This document shows, piece by piece, positions 1 through 6,208 of a stretch of 8,338 nt of DNA. Below the pieces are notes generated by a model that made no database searches, was not told where the DNA came from, and was given only the letters and a program-made list of their open reading frames with translations. The stretch is taken from NCBI GenBank assembly GCA_017651385.1, contig JAGCCY010000065.1:1-8338 (forward strand), given 5' to 3'. A program made the position numbers and the translations under genes. Within the stretch, counting starts at the first letter, position 1, and each line of letters opens with the position of its first letter. Origin of the DNA: Lachnospiraceae bacterium. Its GTDB lineage: Bacteria; Bacillota; Clostridia; Lachnospirales; Lachnospiraceae.

Positions 1-2375
1 AGATGGTTTTTGAGCACTCTTTCCAGTTCGTCGGACTTAACAGGCTTTGAAACATAATCGTCAAAGCCTTTTTCAAGGTAAAACTCTCTGGCGCCGGCCA
101 CCGCGTCTGCGGTAAGTGCGATCACCGAAACACCGCGCATGTCGTATTTCATACACATGCTCTTAAGTGTCTCTACACCGTCCATTCCGGGCATCATCTG
201 ATCAAGGAACACTATGTCATACCGTCTGTGGCTCATTTTCTCTATACCTTCGGGCCCCGAAAGCGCAAGATCGACTTTCATGCGCGTTCTTTCCATAAGA
301 CCGGCAATGACCTCAAGGTTCATCTCGTTATCATCCACCACGAGTGCCGATGCGTTTGGCGCTATCACCAACGGCGTGTTGTCTGCCTTTTCCTGCTTCA
401 TATTCCTTATGCGGTCCGTAAAATCCATGATCGGAGTCGGATCCACAACTTCCATGGGCATATATATCGTAAATGTCGAGCCTTCGCCGTATGTGCTGTC
501 AACATCTATATGTCCGCCCATCAGATCCACGTAATTTCCGGCTATGCTAAGACCGAGTCCCGTTCCTTCGATATTTCTGTTCTTGGTCTCCTCGAGTCTG
601 TCAAAGGGCTGGAACAGTTTTGCCCGGTCTTCTTCTTTGATCCCTATACCCGTATCCTTGACGGAAACAACCAGGGTAACCTTATCTCCCGCTTTTATAT
701 CGAGGTCCGTGTCTTTTTCTATGCTTAAGTTGACCTTTACCGAGCCTTCCTTGGTGTATTTAACGGCGTTATTGATGATGTTTAGCATTATCTGTCTTGC
801 CCTGATCTCATCGCCGTGGAACCTGATGGGTATATCGTATGAAGCGTCAAAAGAAAACGTGATCTCTTTTTCCCTTGCTCGTCTTCCCGCAATGTTGATG
901 ATGTCGTTGATGACCGAACATATCTCAAAATCCGAGGAGATAAGTTCTGCCTTACCGGATTCAATCTTACTAAGATCCAGAATGTCATTTATGATCGATA
1001 ACAGCATGTTTCCGGCGGATTTTATGTCGGAAGCATATTTTGAGATACGCGTATTATCCTTGGCTTCCCTTAATATCATCTCATCCATACCGAGTATCGC
1101 ATTCATGGGGGTACGTATCTCATGTGACATATTGGCTAAGAAGTTAGTCTTGGTCTCACTTGCTCTGACTGCCACGGCTGCTTCTTTTTGCGCCTCACGT
1201 ACGGCATAAAGCTGGTGTATGATGGCAAGCGTGATGGTCCAGAAAAGACCGAGTATGACAAATGTGCCCGCATGCTTTTCATCAACTGCCACAACGCGCA
1301 CTATCTCAAAAGCGGATAAGCACAAAAGTCCCACCACACCTATGTAACTGACAAGATAGGTCTTGTAATGTCCTTTGATAAAATCGATCACAAGTGTTGT
1401 TACGATAGCCACAAGGATGATCGCGATCGTGATTGCCAAAAACGGCAGCATGGTAAGAAAATCGATCGTTTCGGAGAAATGAAGAAGACAAACGCAGGCC
1501 GTCACGATCTCAAGATAAAACAGGCAAAAAATGTATACCATCCGGTACCTTCGTTCCTGCAATATGTCCAGATAATATACAAAAGGATACGGTATCAGCA
1601 GTACCATTAGATACGACATCGTACCGTCTATATAATAATGTCTGAATGCAAGCTGAAAAAGACTCGAATCGAATACGAGCCAGATCGTCATGAACAGAAC
1701 ACCAAATCCCATCGCGGTGATCGGAGAAGGTGCTTTTTGGGTGATCTTTAAAAGAAGTCCTATCAGTATGGCAATGATCGAAATGGACATGAGCGCAAAT
1801 GCCATAATGAAATTGGTGATATCAAGCCTTATTATCTGCTCGATTATGCCCAGACTTGTCCCGATATAGATGTCTCTTATATTTATCGTATTGTTTTTGT
1901 TGGCAAAATAAGCGATCTTTAAAGTCTTGCCCGCATCTTCGGGATTGAGACCTACAAATATATGGAGTCTCTTGAGCGCTCCGCCGATGATGGTATCTTT
2001 GTTCTTGTCATAGTCTTTGCGAAGTTCATCACCGACATAGACAGATGTATTGTTGTCGCTTAAAAAACTGACCCATGTATCATCATAGATAACATCGGGA
2101 AGAACAGTCGTGATCTCAAGCTTCTCACCTGCCGCAAGTTCGTAACTTCCGGGAATCTCTACGCTCTCCGTACCGGCACCGACACGGGTAAAATCATTGA
2201 TCCTCTCACAGCTGTATGTGATCTGATCTGCGGCCTTGCTTTTTGTTATCTGTACAAAAAAGAAAGACACAACAAACAAAACTATCAGGAGAAATATTAA
2301 GGTGATAACCGCCACCAGTATACTCTTGATACGTTCTTCCGGTCTTTCTTCAAAATCATTCTTTTTATCGTTCAT
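1..2375 (-). CDS. Membrane hybrid sensor histidine kinase with 7TM receptor region (3' end cut by window edge)
   Basis: The frame is open from an ATG at 2375 to the left window edge (791 codons read, no stop), so the C-terminus is missing. Visible layout: cytoplasmic N-terminus; TM1 about 17-41; a probably extracytoplasmic domain about 42-185; seven hydrophobic segments about 186-210, 219-240, 252-270, 277-299, 304-331, 340-361 and 370-391; HisKA with the H-box NMSHEIRTPMN, phosphoacceptor His418; HATPase_c with N-box (NNAVKYT, Asn536), G1 DTGIGI (574-579), F-box LFQPFDR and G2 EGTGLGL (603-609); then a receiver with acidic pair Asp681/Asp682, phosphoacceptor Asp725 (FLDQMMPGMDG), Thr755 and Lys777. 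All catalytic residues are present. The ectodomain plus seven TMs resembles 7TMR-DISM receptors; this is inferred from layout, and the ligand is unknown. ATG follows the HPt stop by 1 bp with only a weak GGA site, so translation is probably coupled. A further HPt or receiver domain could lie beyond the edge. Confidence 0.93.
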   Translation of the reverse strand, partial: MNDKKNDFEERPEERIKSILVAVITLIFLLIVLFVVSFFFVQITKSKAADQITYSCERINDFTRVGAGTESVEIPGSYELAAGEKLEITTVLPDVIYDDTWVSFLSDNNTSVYVGDELRKDYDKNKDTIIGGALKRLHIFVGLNPEDAGKTLKIAYFANKNNTINIRDIYIGTSLGIIEQIIRLDITNFIMAFALMSISIIAILIGLLLKITQKAPSPITAMGFGVLFMTIWLVFDSSLFQLAFRHYYIDGTMSYLMVLLIPYPFVYYLDILQERRYRMVYIFCLFYLEIVTACVCLLHFSETIDFLTMLPFLAITIAIILVAIVTTLVIDFIKGHYKTYLVSYIGVVGLLCLSAFEIVRVVAVDEKHAGTFVILGLFWTITLAIIHQLYAVREAQKEAAVAVRASETKTNFLANMSHEIRTPMNAILGMDEMILREAKDNTRISKYASDIKSAGNMLLSIINDILDLSKIESGKAELISSDFEICSVINDIINIAGRRAREKEITFSFDASYDIPIRFHGDEIRARQIMLNIINNAVKYTKEGSVKVNLSIEKDTDLDIKAGDKVTLVVSVKDTGIGIKEEDRAKLFQPFDRLEETKNRNIEGTGLGLSIAGNYVDLMGGHIDVDSTYGEGSTFTIYMPMEVVDPTPIMDFTDRIRNMKQEKADNTPLVIAPNASALVVDDNEMNLEVIAGLMERTRMKVDLALSGPEGIEKMSHRRYDIVFLDQMMPGMDGVETLKSMCMKYDMRGVSVIALTADAVAGAREFYLEKGFDDYVSKPVKSDELERVLKNH

Positions 2376-2376
2376 C

Positions 2377-2973
2377 TCACTCAATTCCGGGAATGATCTC
2401 CCTGATCAGCTCTGCAGCCTCGTCGTACATGAAATCACCGATGTATTGCGCGGCTTCCCTAAGTTTTTGCTTTTGCGTAAGCCTGAAAGGATAACCCATA
2501 AGCTTACCCGCAAGTTCCGCGGAGAGATCGTCATCAAAGTCATCGAGTGCCGCCAACAGTTTATCGGCGGTCGCCCGTGCCTCATCAGCCGTCAGTTCTC
2601 CTGCCACTTTGACCGTTTCCATTTCCCCTATCGGTCTTAATACCTCAATAACCTCTTTGTACATTTTAAGAACGGTTGCGGTGTTTTCTTTCACATAATC
2701 CGCATCACCGTTTTTCGATGCATTCTCAAGCTGTTCAAACTGAGTTGAAAGTGCATTTGCTCCTATCATTTTGGAATTGCTCTTAAGCGAATGGACTTTT
2801 ATGCAGTAGCCTTCAAGATCCGACGCAGCGAGCAAATCCTCTATGGCATTTCTGTTGCTTTCATAACTTTTAAAGAAACGCTGAACGGCGGAAATATACT
2901 TGTCCTCTCCGCCCGTATAGGCGATCACATCCTTGGTGGATATTCCGTTTTTGTCAAGCCCGTTGAGATCCAT
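2377..2973 (-). CDS. Stand-alone HPt phosphotransfer protein with C-terminal helical extension
   Basis: 198-residue soluble protein. The first roughly 115 residues form an Hpt domain: a helix with the signature VHSLKSNSKMIGA, where His61 is the expected phosphorylated histidine and Lys64 the conserved basic residue, followed by the ALSTQFEQLE helix. Such domains shuttle phosphate between the receiver of a hybrid kinase and a terminal receiver, and both partners are the flanking genes. Residues about 125-198 lie beyond a normal Hpt domain and are predicted mainly helical and acidic, including ALDDFDDDLSAELAGKL and a final helix AAELIREI; I recall similar tails after HPt domains in clostridial hybrid kinases, but the function is unknown. 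The start is well fixed by a perfect AAGGAG at 2986-2981, 7 nt upstream. It begins 17 bp after the double-receiver gene and ends 1 bp before the kinase gene. Confidence 0.9.
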   Translation of the reverse strand: MDLNGLDKNGISTKDVIAYTGGEDKYISAVQRFFKSYESNRNAIEDLLAASDLEGYCIKVHSLKSNSKMIGANALSTQFEQLENASKNGDADYVKENTATVLKMYKEVIEVLRPIGEMETVKVAGELTADEARATADKLLAALDDFDDDLSAELAGKLMGYPFRLTQKQKLREAAQYIGDFMYDEAAELIREIIPGIE

Positions 2974-2980
2974 ATGATAA

Positions 2981-2986
2981 CTCCTT
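2981..2986 (-). promoter_or_regulatory. Strong Shine-Dalgarno site of the HPt gene
   Basis: AAGGAG on the minus strand, 7 nt before the ATG at 2973. It is the strongest ribosome binding site in the operon and lies in the short gap after the double-receiver gene, suggesting that the phosphotransfer protein is translated at a relatively high level (inference). Confidence 0.75.
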
Positions 2987-2990
2987 CAGA

Positions 2991-3794
2991 TCATCCGAGT
3001 ACTTCGATTATCTTTGCAACAAGTTCCGACTTTTTGGATGGCTTTAACACGTAGCCCTGAGGCTTAAGTTCGACAATGAGCTTAAGTACCGCTTCTTTGT
3101 CGGACATGCCGGTTAAGAAAACCACAGGTATGTCATCGTATTCGGAATGCTCCCTTAACATTTTAAGAACTTCCGGACCGTTCATCTCGGGCATCATATA
3201 GTCCAAAAGAATAAGATCGACCTTGTACTTTTCCAGTACCTTAAATATCTTTTTGCCTCCGTTGATGACGGTAACTTCATAGAATTCTCTTAAGTTATCC
3301 TTGATCGCCATTAACTGCTCGGGGTCGTCATCAACTACAAGGATATGCTTTCTGGTAAATTCCTCGTACGATTTTTCGTTGACAAATTCCGTCAGCGCCA
3401 GTTCACGTTCTTTTGTCCTGATGGCCTTCTCGATGTCATCGAGTTTTTTGTAAAGGGCAAGCAGTGAGATCGGCCTTGAAAGGAAAAACAGCCTGTCGAG
3501 CTTCGTGTTGGCCATAAAGCACTTTCTGTCTTCTTCGTTGGCCACAACGATCACTTCTATCGCGCCGAGCCTTACGCTTTCCCTTAATATGTCAAACACA
3601 TTTACGCTGTCTGCATTCTCGTCTCCGGCGCATATGATTATTACGTCGGGAGTTTCGCTTAATGATGTATCGAGAAGGGCCTTCTTGGAGGCCGCACATT
3701 TTATCAGCATATAATCTCGGTCATCATGAAGATGTTCTTCAATATCAAGCGCTATCTTCCTGTTTTTACCGGTTATCATTATCTTCATGCTCAT
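2991..3794 (-). CDS. Double-receiver response regulator without an output domain
   Basis: 267 residues. The C-terminal half (about 149-267) is a canonical receiver: acidic residues in ILVVDDD (155-157), phosphoacceptor Asp198 in LLDYMMPEMNG, Thr228 in FLTGM, Tyr248 and Lys251 in YVLKP. The N-terminal half (about 3-120) has the same alpha/beta pattern but is degenerate: there is no acidic triplet after strand 1 (MITGKN), the position of the phosphoacceptor aligns to Cys55 (DVIIIC), and the conserved Lys-Pro is Arg107-Pro108 (LSRP). It is therefore probably not phosphorylated and may serve in dimerisation or partner binding. A linker helix (about 115-146) joins the halves. No DNA-binding, enzymatic or methyl-accepting output domain follows; the protein ends at the last helix of the receiver. 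Its start overlaps the DUF3021 stop by 4 bp (ATGA), with AAGGAG at 3810-3805, 10 nt upstream. Likely acceptor of phosphate from the HPt protein encoded next. Confidence 0.9.
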   Translation of the reverse strand: MSMKIMITGKNRKIALDIEEHLHDDRDYMLIKCAASKKALLDTSLSETPDVIIICAGDENADSVNVFDILRESVRLGAIEVIVVANEEDRKCFMANTKLDRLFFLSRPISLLALYKKLDDIEKAIRTKERELALTEFVNEKSYEEFTRKHILVVDDDPEQLMAIKDNLREFYEVTVINGGKKIFKVLEKYKVDLILLDYMMPEMNGPEVLKMLREHSEYDDIPVVFLTGMSDKEAVLKLIVELKPQGYVLKPSKKSELVAKIIEVLG

Positions 3795-4291
3795 GCTTCG
3801 GTCACTCCTTTGATCTCCAGTGCCTTAAGTTCGTCAAGCTCCTTGTTGATCTGTTCAAGCTGCGACTTGCTCGACAGATAATTTGCGATCCAGATCACTA
3901 TGTATACGACCGTCATTATCCCAAGAGTGATAACCAACGACACAAGGCCCTCTTTACCAATAAACCACCTCATCGTGATTGCCATGATAATAAATCCTGC
4001 GATGACCGCCAGATAATGGATCAGCGTACACTTTAAGATGCTCCATTTCTCTATGCTGTAAACAACGGATCCGCCCATGGCAAGGATCCCGTACAATCCC
4101 GACGTAAAAGCCTGAATGGTAAATGCCGTAAGCGGATTACCCACCGCTTCTATAAGTTCCTTGGAACACAGATATAAAGTTCCGTCGGAATATGTAAGCG
4201 TTGCCGAAAAGGCACATATCATAACACCGATGATCACGCCCATGCCAAAACCAAGTGAAGAAAAGATTACGAATTTATGCGATATTTTCAT
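3791..4291 (-). CDS. DUF3021 family four-TM membrane protein
   Basis: 166 residues with four hydrophobic segments at about 9-31, 57-78, 87-108 and 115-138, and a charged, coiled-coil-like C-terminal tail (about 141-160, SKSQLEQINKELDELKALE). The pattern of a short loop with a Cys after TM1, then NPLTAFTIQAFTSGLYG in TM2 and the EKWSILK segment before TM3, fits DUF3021, a family typically encoded directly beside a LytTR regulator, as here. The biochemical function of the family is not established; the usual suggestion is that the membrane protein controls or anchors its LytTR partner. Start supported by GGAG at 4302-4299 with 7-nt spacing; 24 bp after the LytTR stop. The C-terminal tail, probably cytoplasmic, is a plausible contact surface for LytTR or the next-encoded receiver protein (inference). 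Confidence 0.85.
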   Translation of the reverse strand: MKISHKFVIFSSLGFGMGVIIGVMICAFSATLTYSDGTLYLCSKELIEAVGNPLTAFTIQAFTSGLYGILAMGGSVVYSIEKWSILKCTLIHYLAVIAGFIIMAITMRWFIGKEGLVSLVITLGIMTVVYIVIWIANYLSSKSQLEQINKELDELKALEIKGVTEA

Positions 4292-4315
4292 ATTTATTCT
4301 CCGATCATAGTCCGA

Positions 4316-4777
4316 TTACGATTTGATAAGTTTCTTGACTGCTTTTACACAGCTTCTTGAAGCCCACGACTTTGTCCCGTTCTCAAATTCAACGCCGATC
4401 GTACCGGAAATACTGATATCGAAACGTTTGACTTTAAGTATATTGATGATCTCCGACTGGGATATGCGGATAAACCGTGACGGATTTAGTTCCTCTTCAA
4501 GAACGGAAAGTGTCTTTTTGACAACATATCTGCCGCTGTCGGTCTCGATAAAGAGTTTTCTTCCTTCCGTAAAGGCTCTTATGATGTTTTTCTGGGCCAC
4601 AAACTCAAGCCCTTCATCGCCCTGGGCCGCTATACGGGGATAATCATTTTCCGTGACATTCTCTATCGCGTATATGATGTTCTCGACCTGCCTGTTTTTT
4701 TCTTTTGCATGTATCTTTATTTTCGGATCAACGCATGTATCGTCGATGATCACTTCGATATCTACCATGTTGTCCAT
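4316..4777 (-). CDS. LytTR-family DNA-binding transcriptional regulator (DUF3021-associated)
   Basis: 153 residues from the chosen start. The C-terminal part (about 60-150) is a LytTR domain: KNIIRAFTEGRKLFIETDSG leads the first strands, RFIRISQSEIIN matches the family's R-I/V-x-x-S-x-I-x-N core, and GTKSWASRSCVKAVKKL matches the terminal SR-x-x-x-x-x-x-K helix. The N-terminal 50 residues (VDIEVIIDD, PKIKIHAKE) match the short leader typical of LytTR proteins paired with DUF3021. There is no receiver domain, so it is not an AgrA/LytR-type full response regulator. I chose ATG 4777 because GAGGGG sits 10 nt upstream and the length fits the family; the frame also extends to ATG 4870 (31 more residues), but that start has no ribosome site and the extension reads through the promoter-like region. 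A third option is ATG 4768. First gene of the operon; such regulators commonly control their own operon. Confidence 0.87.
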   Translation of the reverse strand: MDNMVDIEVIIDDTCVDPKIKIHAKEKNRQVENIIYAIENVTENDYPRIAAQGDEGLEFVAQKNIIRAFTEGRKLFIETDSGRYVVKKTLSVLEEELNPSRFIRISQSEIINILKVKRFDISISGTIGVEFENGTKSWASRSCVKAVKKLIKS

Positions 4778-4787
4778 TGATTCATTA

Positions 4788-4793
4788 CCCCTC
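4788..4793 (-). promoter_or_regulatory. Ribosome binding site that fixes the LytTR start
   Basis: GAGGGG on the minus strand ends 10 nt before ATG 4777. The alternative upstream ATG at 4870 has no purine-rich site, so this element argues for the shorter 153-residue protein. Confidence 0.6.
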
Positions 4794-4800
4794 GTCGATG

Positions 4801-4825
4801 AGTATAGTATATCTAAGATATTATA
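4801..4825 (-). promoter_or_regulatory. Candidate promoter and AT-rich imperfect palindrome of the LytTR operon
   Basis: The minus strand carries TATAAT (4825-4820) and two overlapping TATACT hexamers (4811-4806 and 4806-4801), all plausible -10 boxes. None has a good TTGACA-like hexamer 16-18 nt upstream. Use of 4811-4806 would give a leader of about 20 nt before ATG 4777, just enough for the GAGGGG site. The same stretch is an imperfect palindrome, including ATATC-TTA-GATAT. The poor -35 suggests dependence on an activator, possibly the LytTR protein itself; this is inference. Confidence 0.45.
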
Positions 4826-4866
4826 ATTGATTGCGGAACACTCGCTCGGCTTTTTTGCGTATTCCG

Positions 4867-4876
4867 TCATTAATGA
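4867..4876. repeat. 10-bp perfect palindrome upstream of the LytTR promoter
   Basis: TCATTAATGA reads the same on both strands and lies about 45 bp upstream of the candidate -10 box, between it and the upstream gene's terminator. Its position would suit an activator or repressor site, but a short AT-rich palindrome can arise by chance. Confidence 0.25.
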
Positions 4877-4908
4877 TGTCTATTCTGTAGTTTTTGATGC
4901 TTTAAGGC

Positions 4909-4941
4909 AAAAAAAAGACCGGCGGCAAATTTGCCATCCGG
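4909..4941 (-). terminator. Intrinsic terminator of the binding protein / cyclase / DUF3810 unit
   Basis: On the minus strand a hairpin pairs CCGG (4941-4938) with CCGG (4922-4919), enclosing the 12-bp palindrome GGCAAATTTGCC (4935-4924). It is followed by TC and then eight T residues (4916-4909). It lies about 70 bp after the DUF3810 stop. The plus strand has no T-run at the other side, so the terminator acts only in the minus direction. Confidence 0.82.
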
Positions 4942-4968
4942 CATACCGGTTATACGGTCATATGCTAA

Positions 4969-4998
4969 ACGGGCCGACGGCTTTCGTCGACAGCCCGT
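4969..4998 (-). other. Additional stem-loop in the 3' untranslated region
   Basis: ACGGGC (4998-4993) pairs with GCCCGT (4974-4969), with an inner GACG/CGTC stem (4988-4985 with 4979-4976) around a 5-nt loop. It starts 12 bp after the DUF3810 stop and precedes the terminator hairpin. With no T-run it is not a terminator itself; it may protect the 3' end of the mRNA. Confidence 0.5.
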
Positions 4999-5010
4999 AA
5001 CGGTGTCCGG

Positions 5011-6171
5011 TCAGTACAGCTTTCCGTCGTAGTACTGCAGCAAAAGATCTACAACACCGTCGTAATTGTATTCTTTGAGTATATCGGCCTGCGTATTCCA
5101 GCCGGCATCTCCTATCTCTTCAATTGTGTCGGCATAATCCTCAAGCGTATGCTCTTCACGGTCGAACCGTTCTTCCGCTTCTCTTACGGCATTGTCAAAA
5201 TCTGTTCCGACCTGTGGAAGCAAGGAATGTTCTTTGGCATCCGTTAAATATTTCTCCTCGTTACCGTCGTTAATGCATGCCAGATGATATGCGTCGTCAA
5301 CATATCCCAATACATAGAAATATGCGGTATAGCGAAGTATGGGATCATCGCTTTCTTTGCATGCGACAAAAGCTAAGAAATTCGCTTCGTGTTCTTTAAA
5401 ATAGCCCATATGATGACAGCTTTCGTGTGCGTAAAGCGACGAAAGACGGAAATTATTGACATATTTGTTATAAGTCACTTCAAGCGTATAAGGATATGTA
5501 TACCCGCCTATTCCCATCCAGTGAAGTTCATCGGAGCACCAAGCCGCCTTGAAGGCCGGATAATAGCCTTTAAGCCTTGGATATTCGTCACCGGCAGCGT
5601 TCATCGCAACAGCTACTTTCCGTTCGACCGTTTCCTTGTCATCATAGATGATATTTCCGAACCCGTCACGCGGAATCTTACCGCATTCTTCGTTGATATT
5701 GTCCACAAGATAAATGTACAGCATCCCAAGTTCGTCAGTTGTATATTCCCGTGCGGCATAATCCGGCTTTCCGAGCACCGAGCTTCGAAATGTCGTAAGC
5801 CACTGCGTTGAATATATTAACAGCACCGAAAGGATAATGATCGTAAGAGTCCTTAGATATAAGGACAAAAAGGCGGCATAGCCTTTCTTTTTCCCAAGAA
5901 ATATGCGCAGGATGAGCAGCAGAAACGCTGTGATGACAAGTCCCGCTCCGATATACATCAAAAGCTCACCCAGCGGAAACGGGATGAGCTCTGCAATGCG
6001 TGAGAAATGTCTGCAAAAGAAAATATAGATGTGATCTGCGTAAAAATCCGCCCATGATCTGATATTTGAAAGCAGGATAAAACATACTGTCAAAGCAGTC
6101 ATAATGATGACTGCCATGCAGAATCGCTTATTGTTACTGTAGTATTGTCTCATACCCCTGTTTGTTTTCAA
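5011..6171 (-). CDS. DUF3810 family membrane protein with HExxH metallopeptidase-like motif
   Basis: 386 residues. Three hydrophobic segments lie near the N-terminus (about 17-36, 66-92 and 103-123), followed by a large, probably extracytoplasmic C-terminal domain. That domain carries AHESCHHMGYFKEHEANFLAF: His249-Glu250-x-x-His253 is a zinc-binding HExxH motif and Glu262 in EAN is a likely third ligand, the arrangement expected for DUF3810 proteins. The family has no established substrate; the motif suggests a membrane-bound zinc protease or a relative acting at the cell surface. Residues about 320-386 form an acidic tail. The start is uncertain: TTG 6171 has a GGA site 6 nt upstream, while ATG 6153 (seventh codon) has AGGGG only 1 nt away. 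It follows the diguanylate cyclase gene by 37 bp with no room for a typical promoter, so the two are probably co-transcribed, and a terminator follows it. Confidence 0.82.
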   Translation of the reverse strand: MKTNRGMRQYYSNNKRFCMAVIIMTALTVCFILLSNIRSWADFYADHIYIFFCRHFSRIAELIPFPLGELLMYIGAGLVITAFLLLILRIFLGKKKGYAAFLSLYLRTLTIIILSVLLIYSTQWLTTFRSSVLGKPDYAAREYTTDELGMLYIYLVDNINEECGKIPRDGFGNIIYDDKETVERKVAVAMNAAGDEYPRLKGYYPAFKAAWCSDELHWMGIGGYTYPYTLEVTYNKYVNNFRLSSLYAHESCHHMGYFKEHEANFLAFVACKESDDPILRYTAYFYVLGYVDDAYHLACINDGNEEKYLTDAKEHSLLPQVGTDFDNAVREAEERFDREEHTLEDYADTIEEIGDAGWNTQADILKEYNYDGVVDLLLQYYDGKLY

Positions 6172-6208
6172 CCCTTTTCCAAATCCGGGCCTTTATCTGC
6201 CCATTATG

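Noticed and set aside
544..1209. Long plus-strand open frame (221 codons) opposite the kinase gene
   Set aside because: The minus-strand frame holds all histidine kinase motifs in order; the plus-strand product is Ser/Leu-rich without domain features, as expected for an antisense shadow. The same applies to plus-strand frames at 228-728, 2236-2640, 5389-5811, 6206-6745 and 7933-8325.
4778..4870. 31-residue N-terminal extension of the LytTR protein from ATG 4870
   Set aside because: There is no ribosome binding site before 4870, the extension covers the promoter-like TATAAT/TATACT stretch, and LytTR proteins paired with DUF3021 normally begin near the IEVIIDD-like leader.
4909..4998. Bidirectional terminator
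   Set aside because: The T-run exists only for minus-strand transcription, and no plus-strand gene approaches this region.
4871..5010. Possible riboswitch (for example cyclic di-GMP type) upstream of the LytTR gene
   Set aside because: The structured part directly follows the DUF3810 stop and ends in a T-run oriented as that gene's terminator. I could not recognise a conserved GEMM-type core, and the likely leader of the LytTR mRNA is only about 20 nt.
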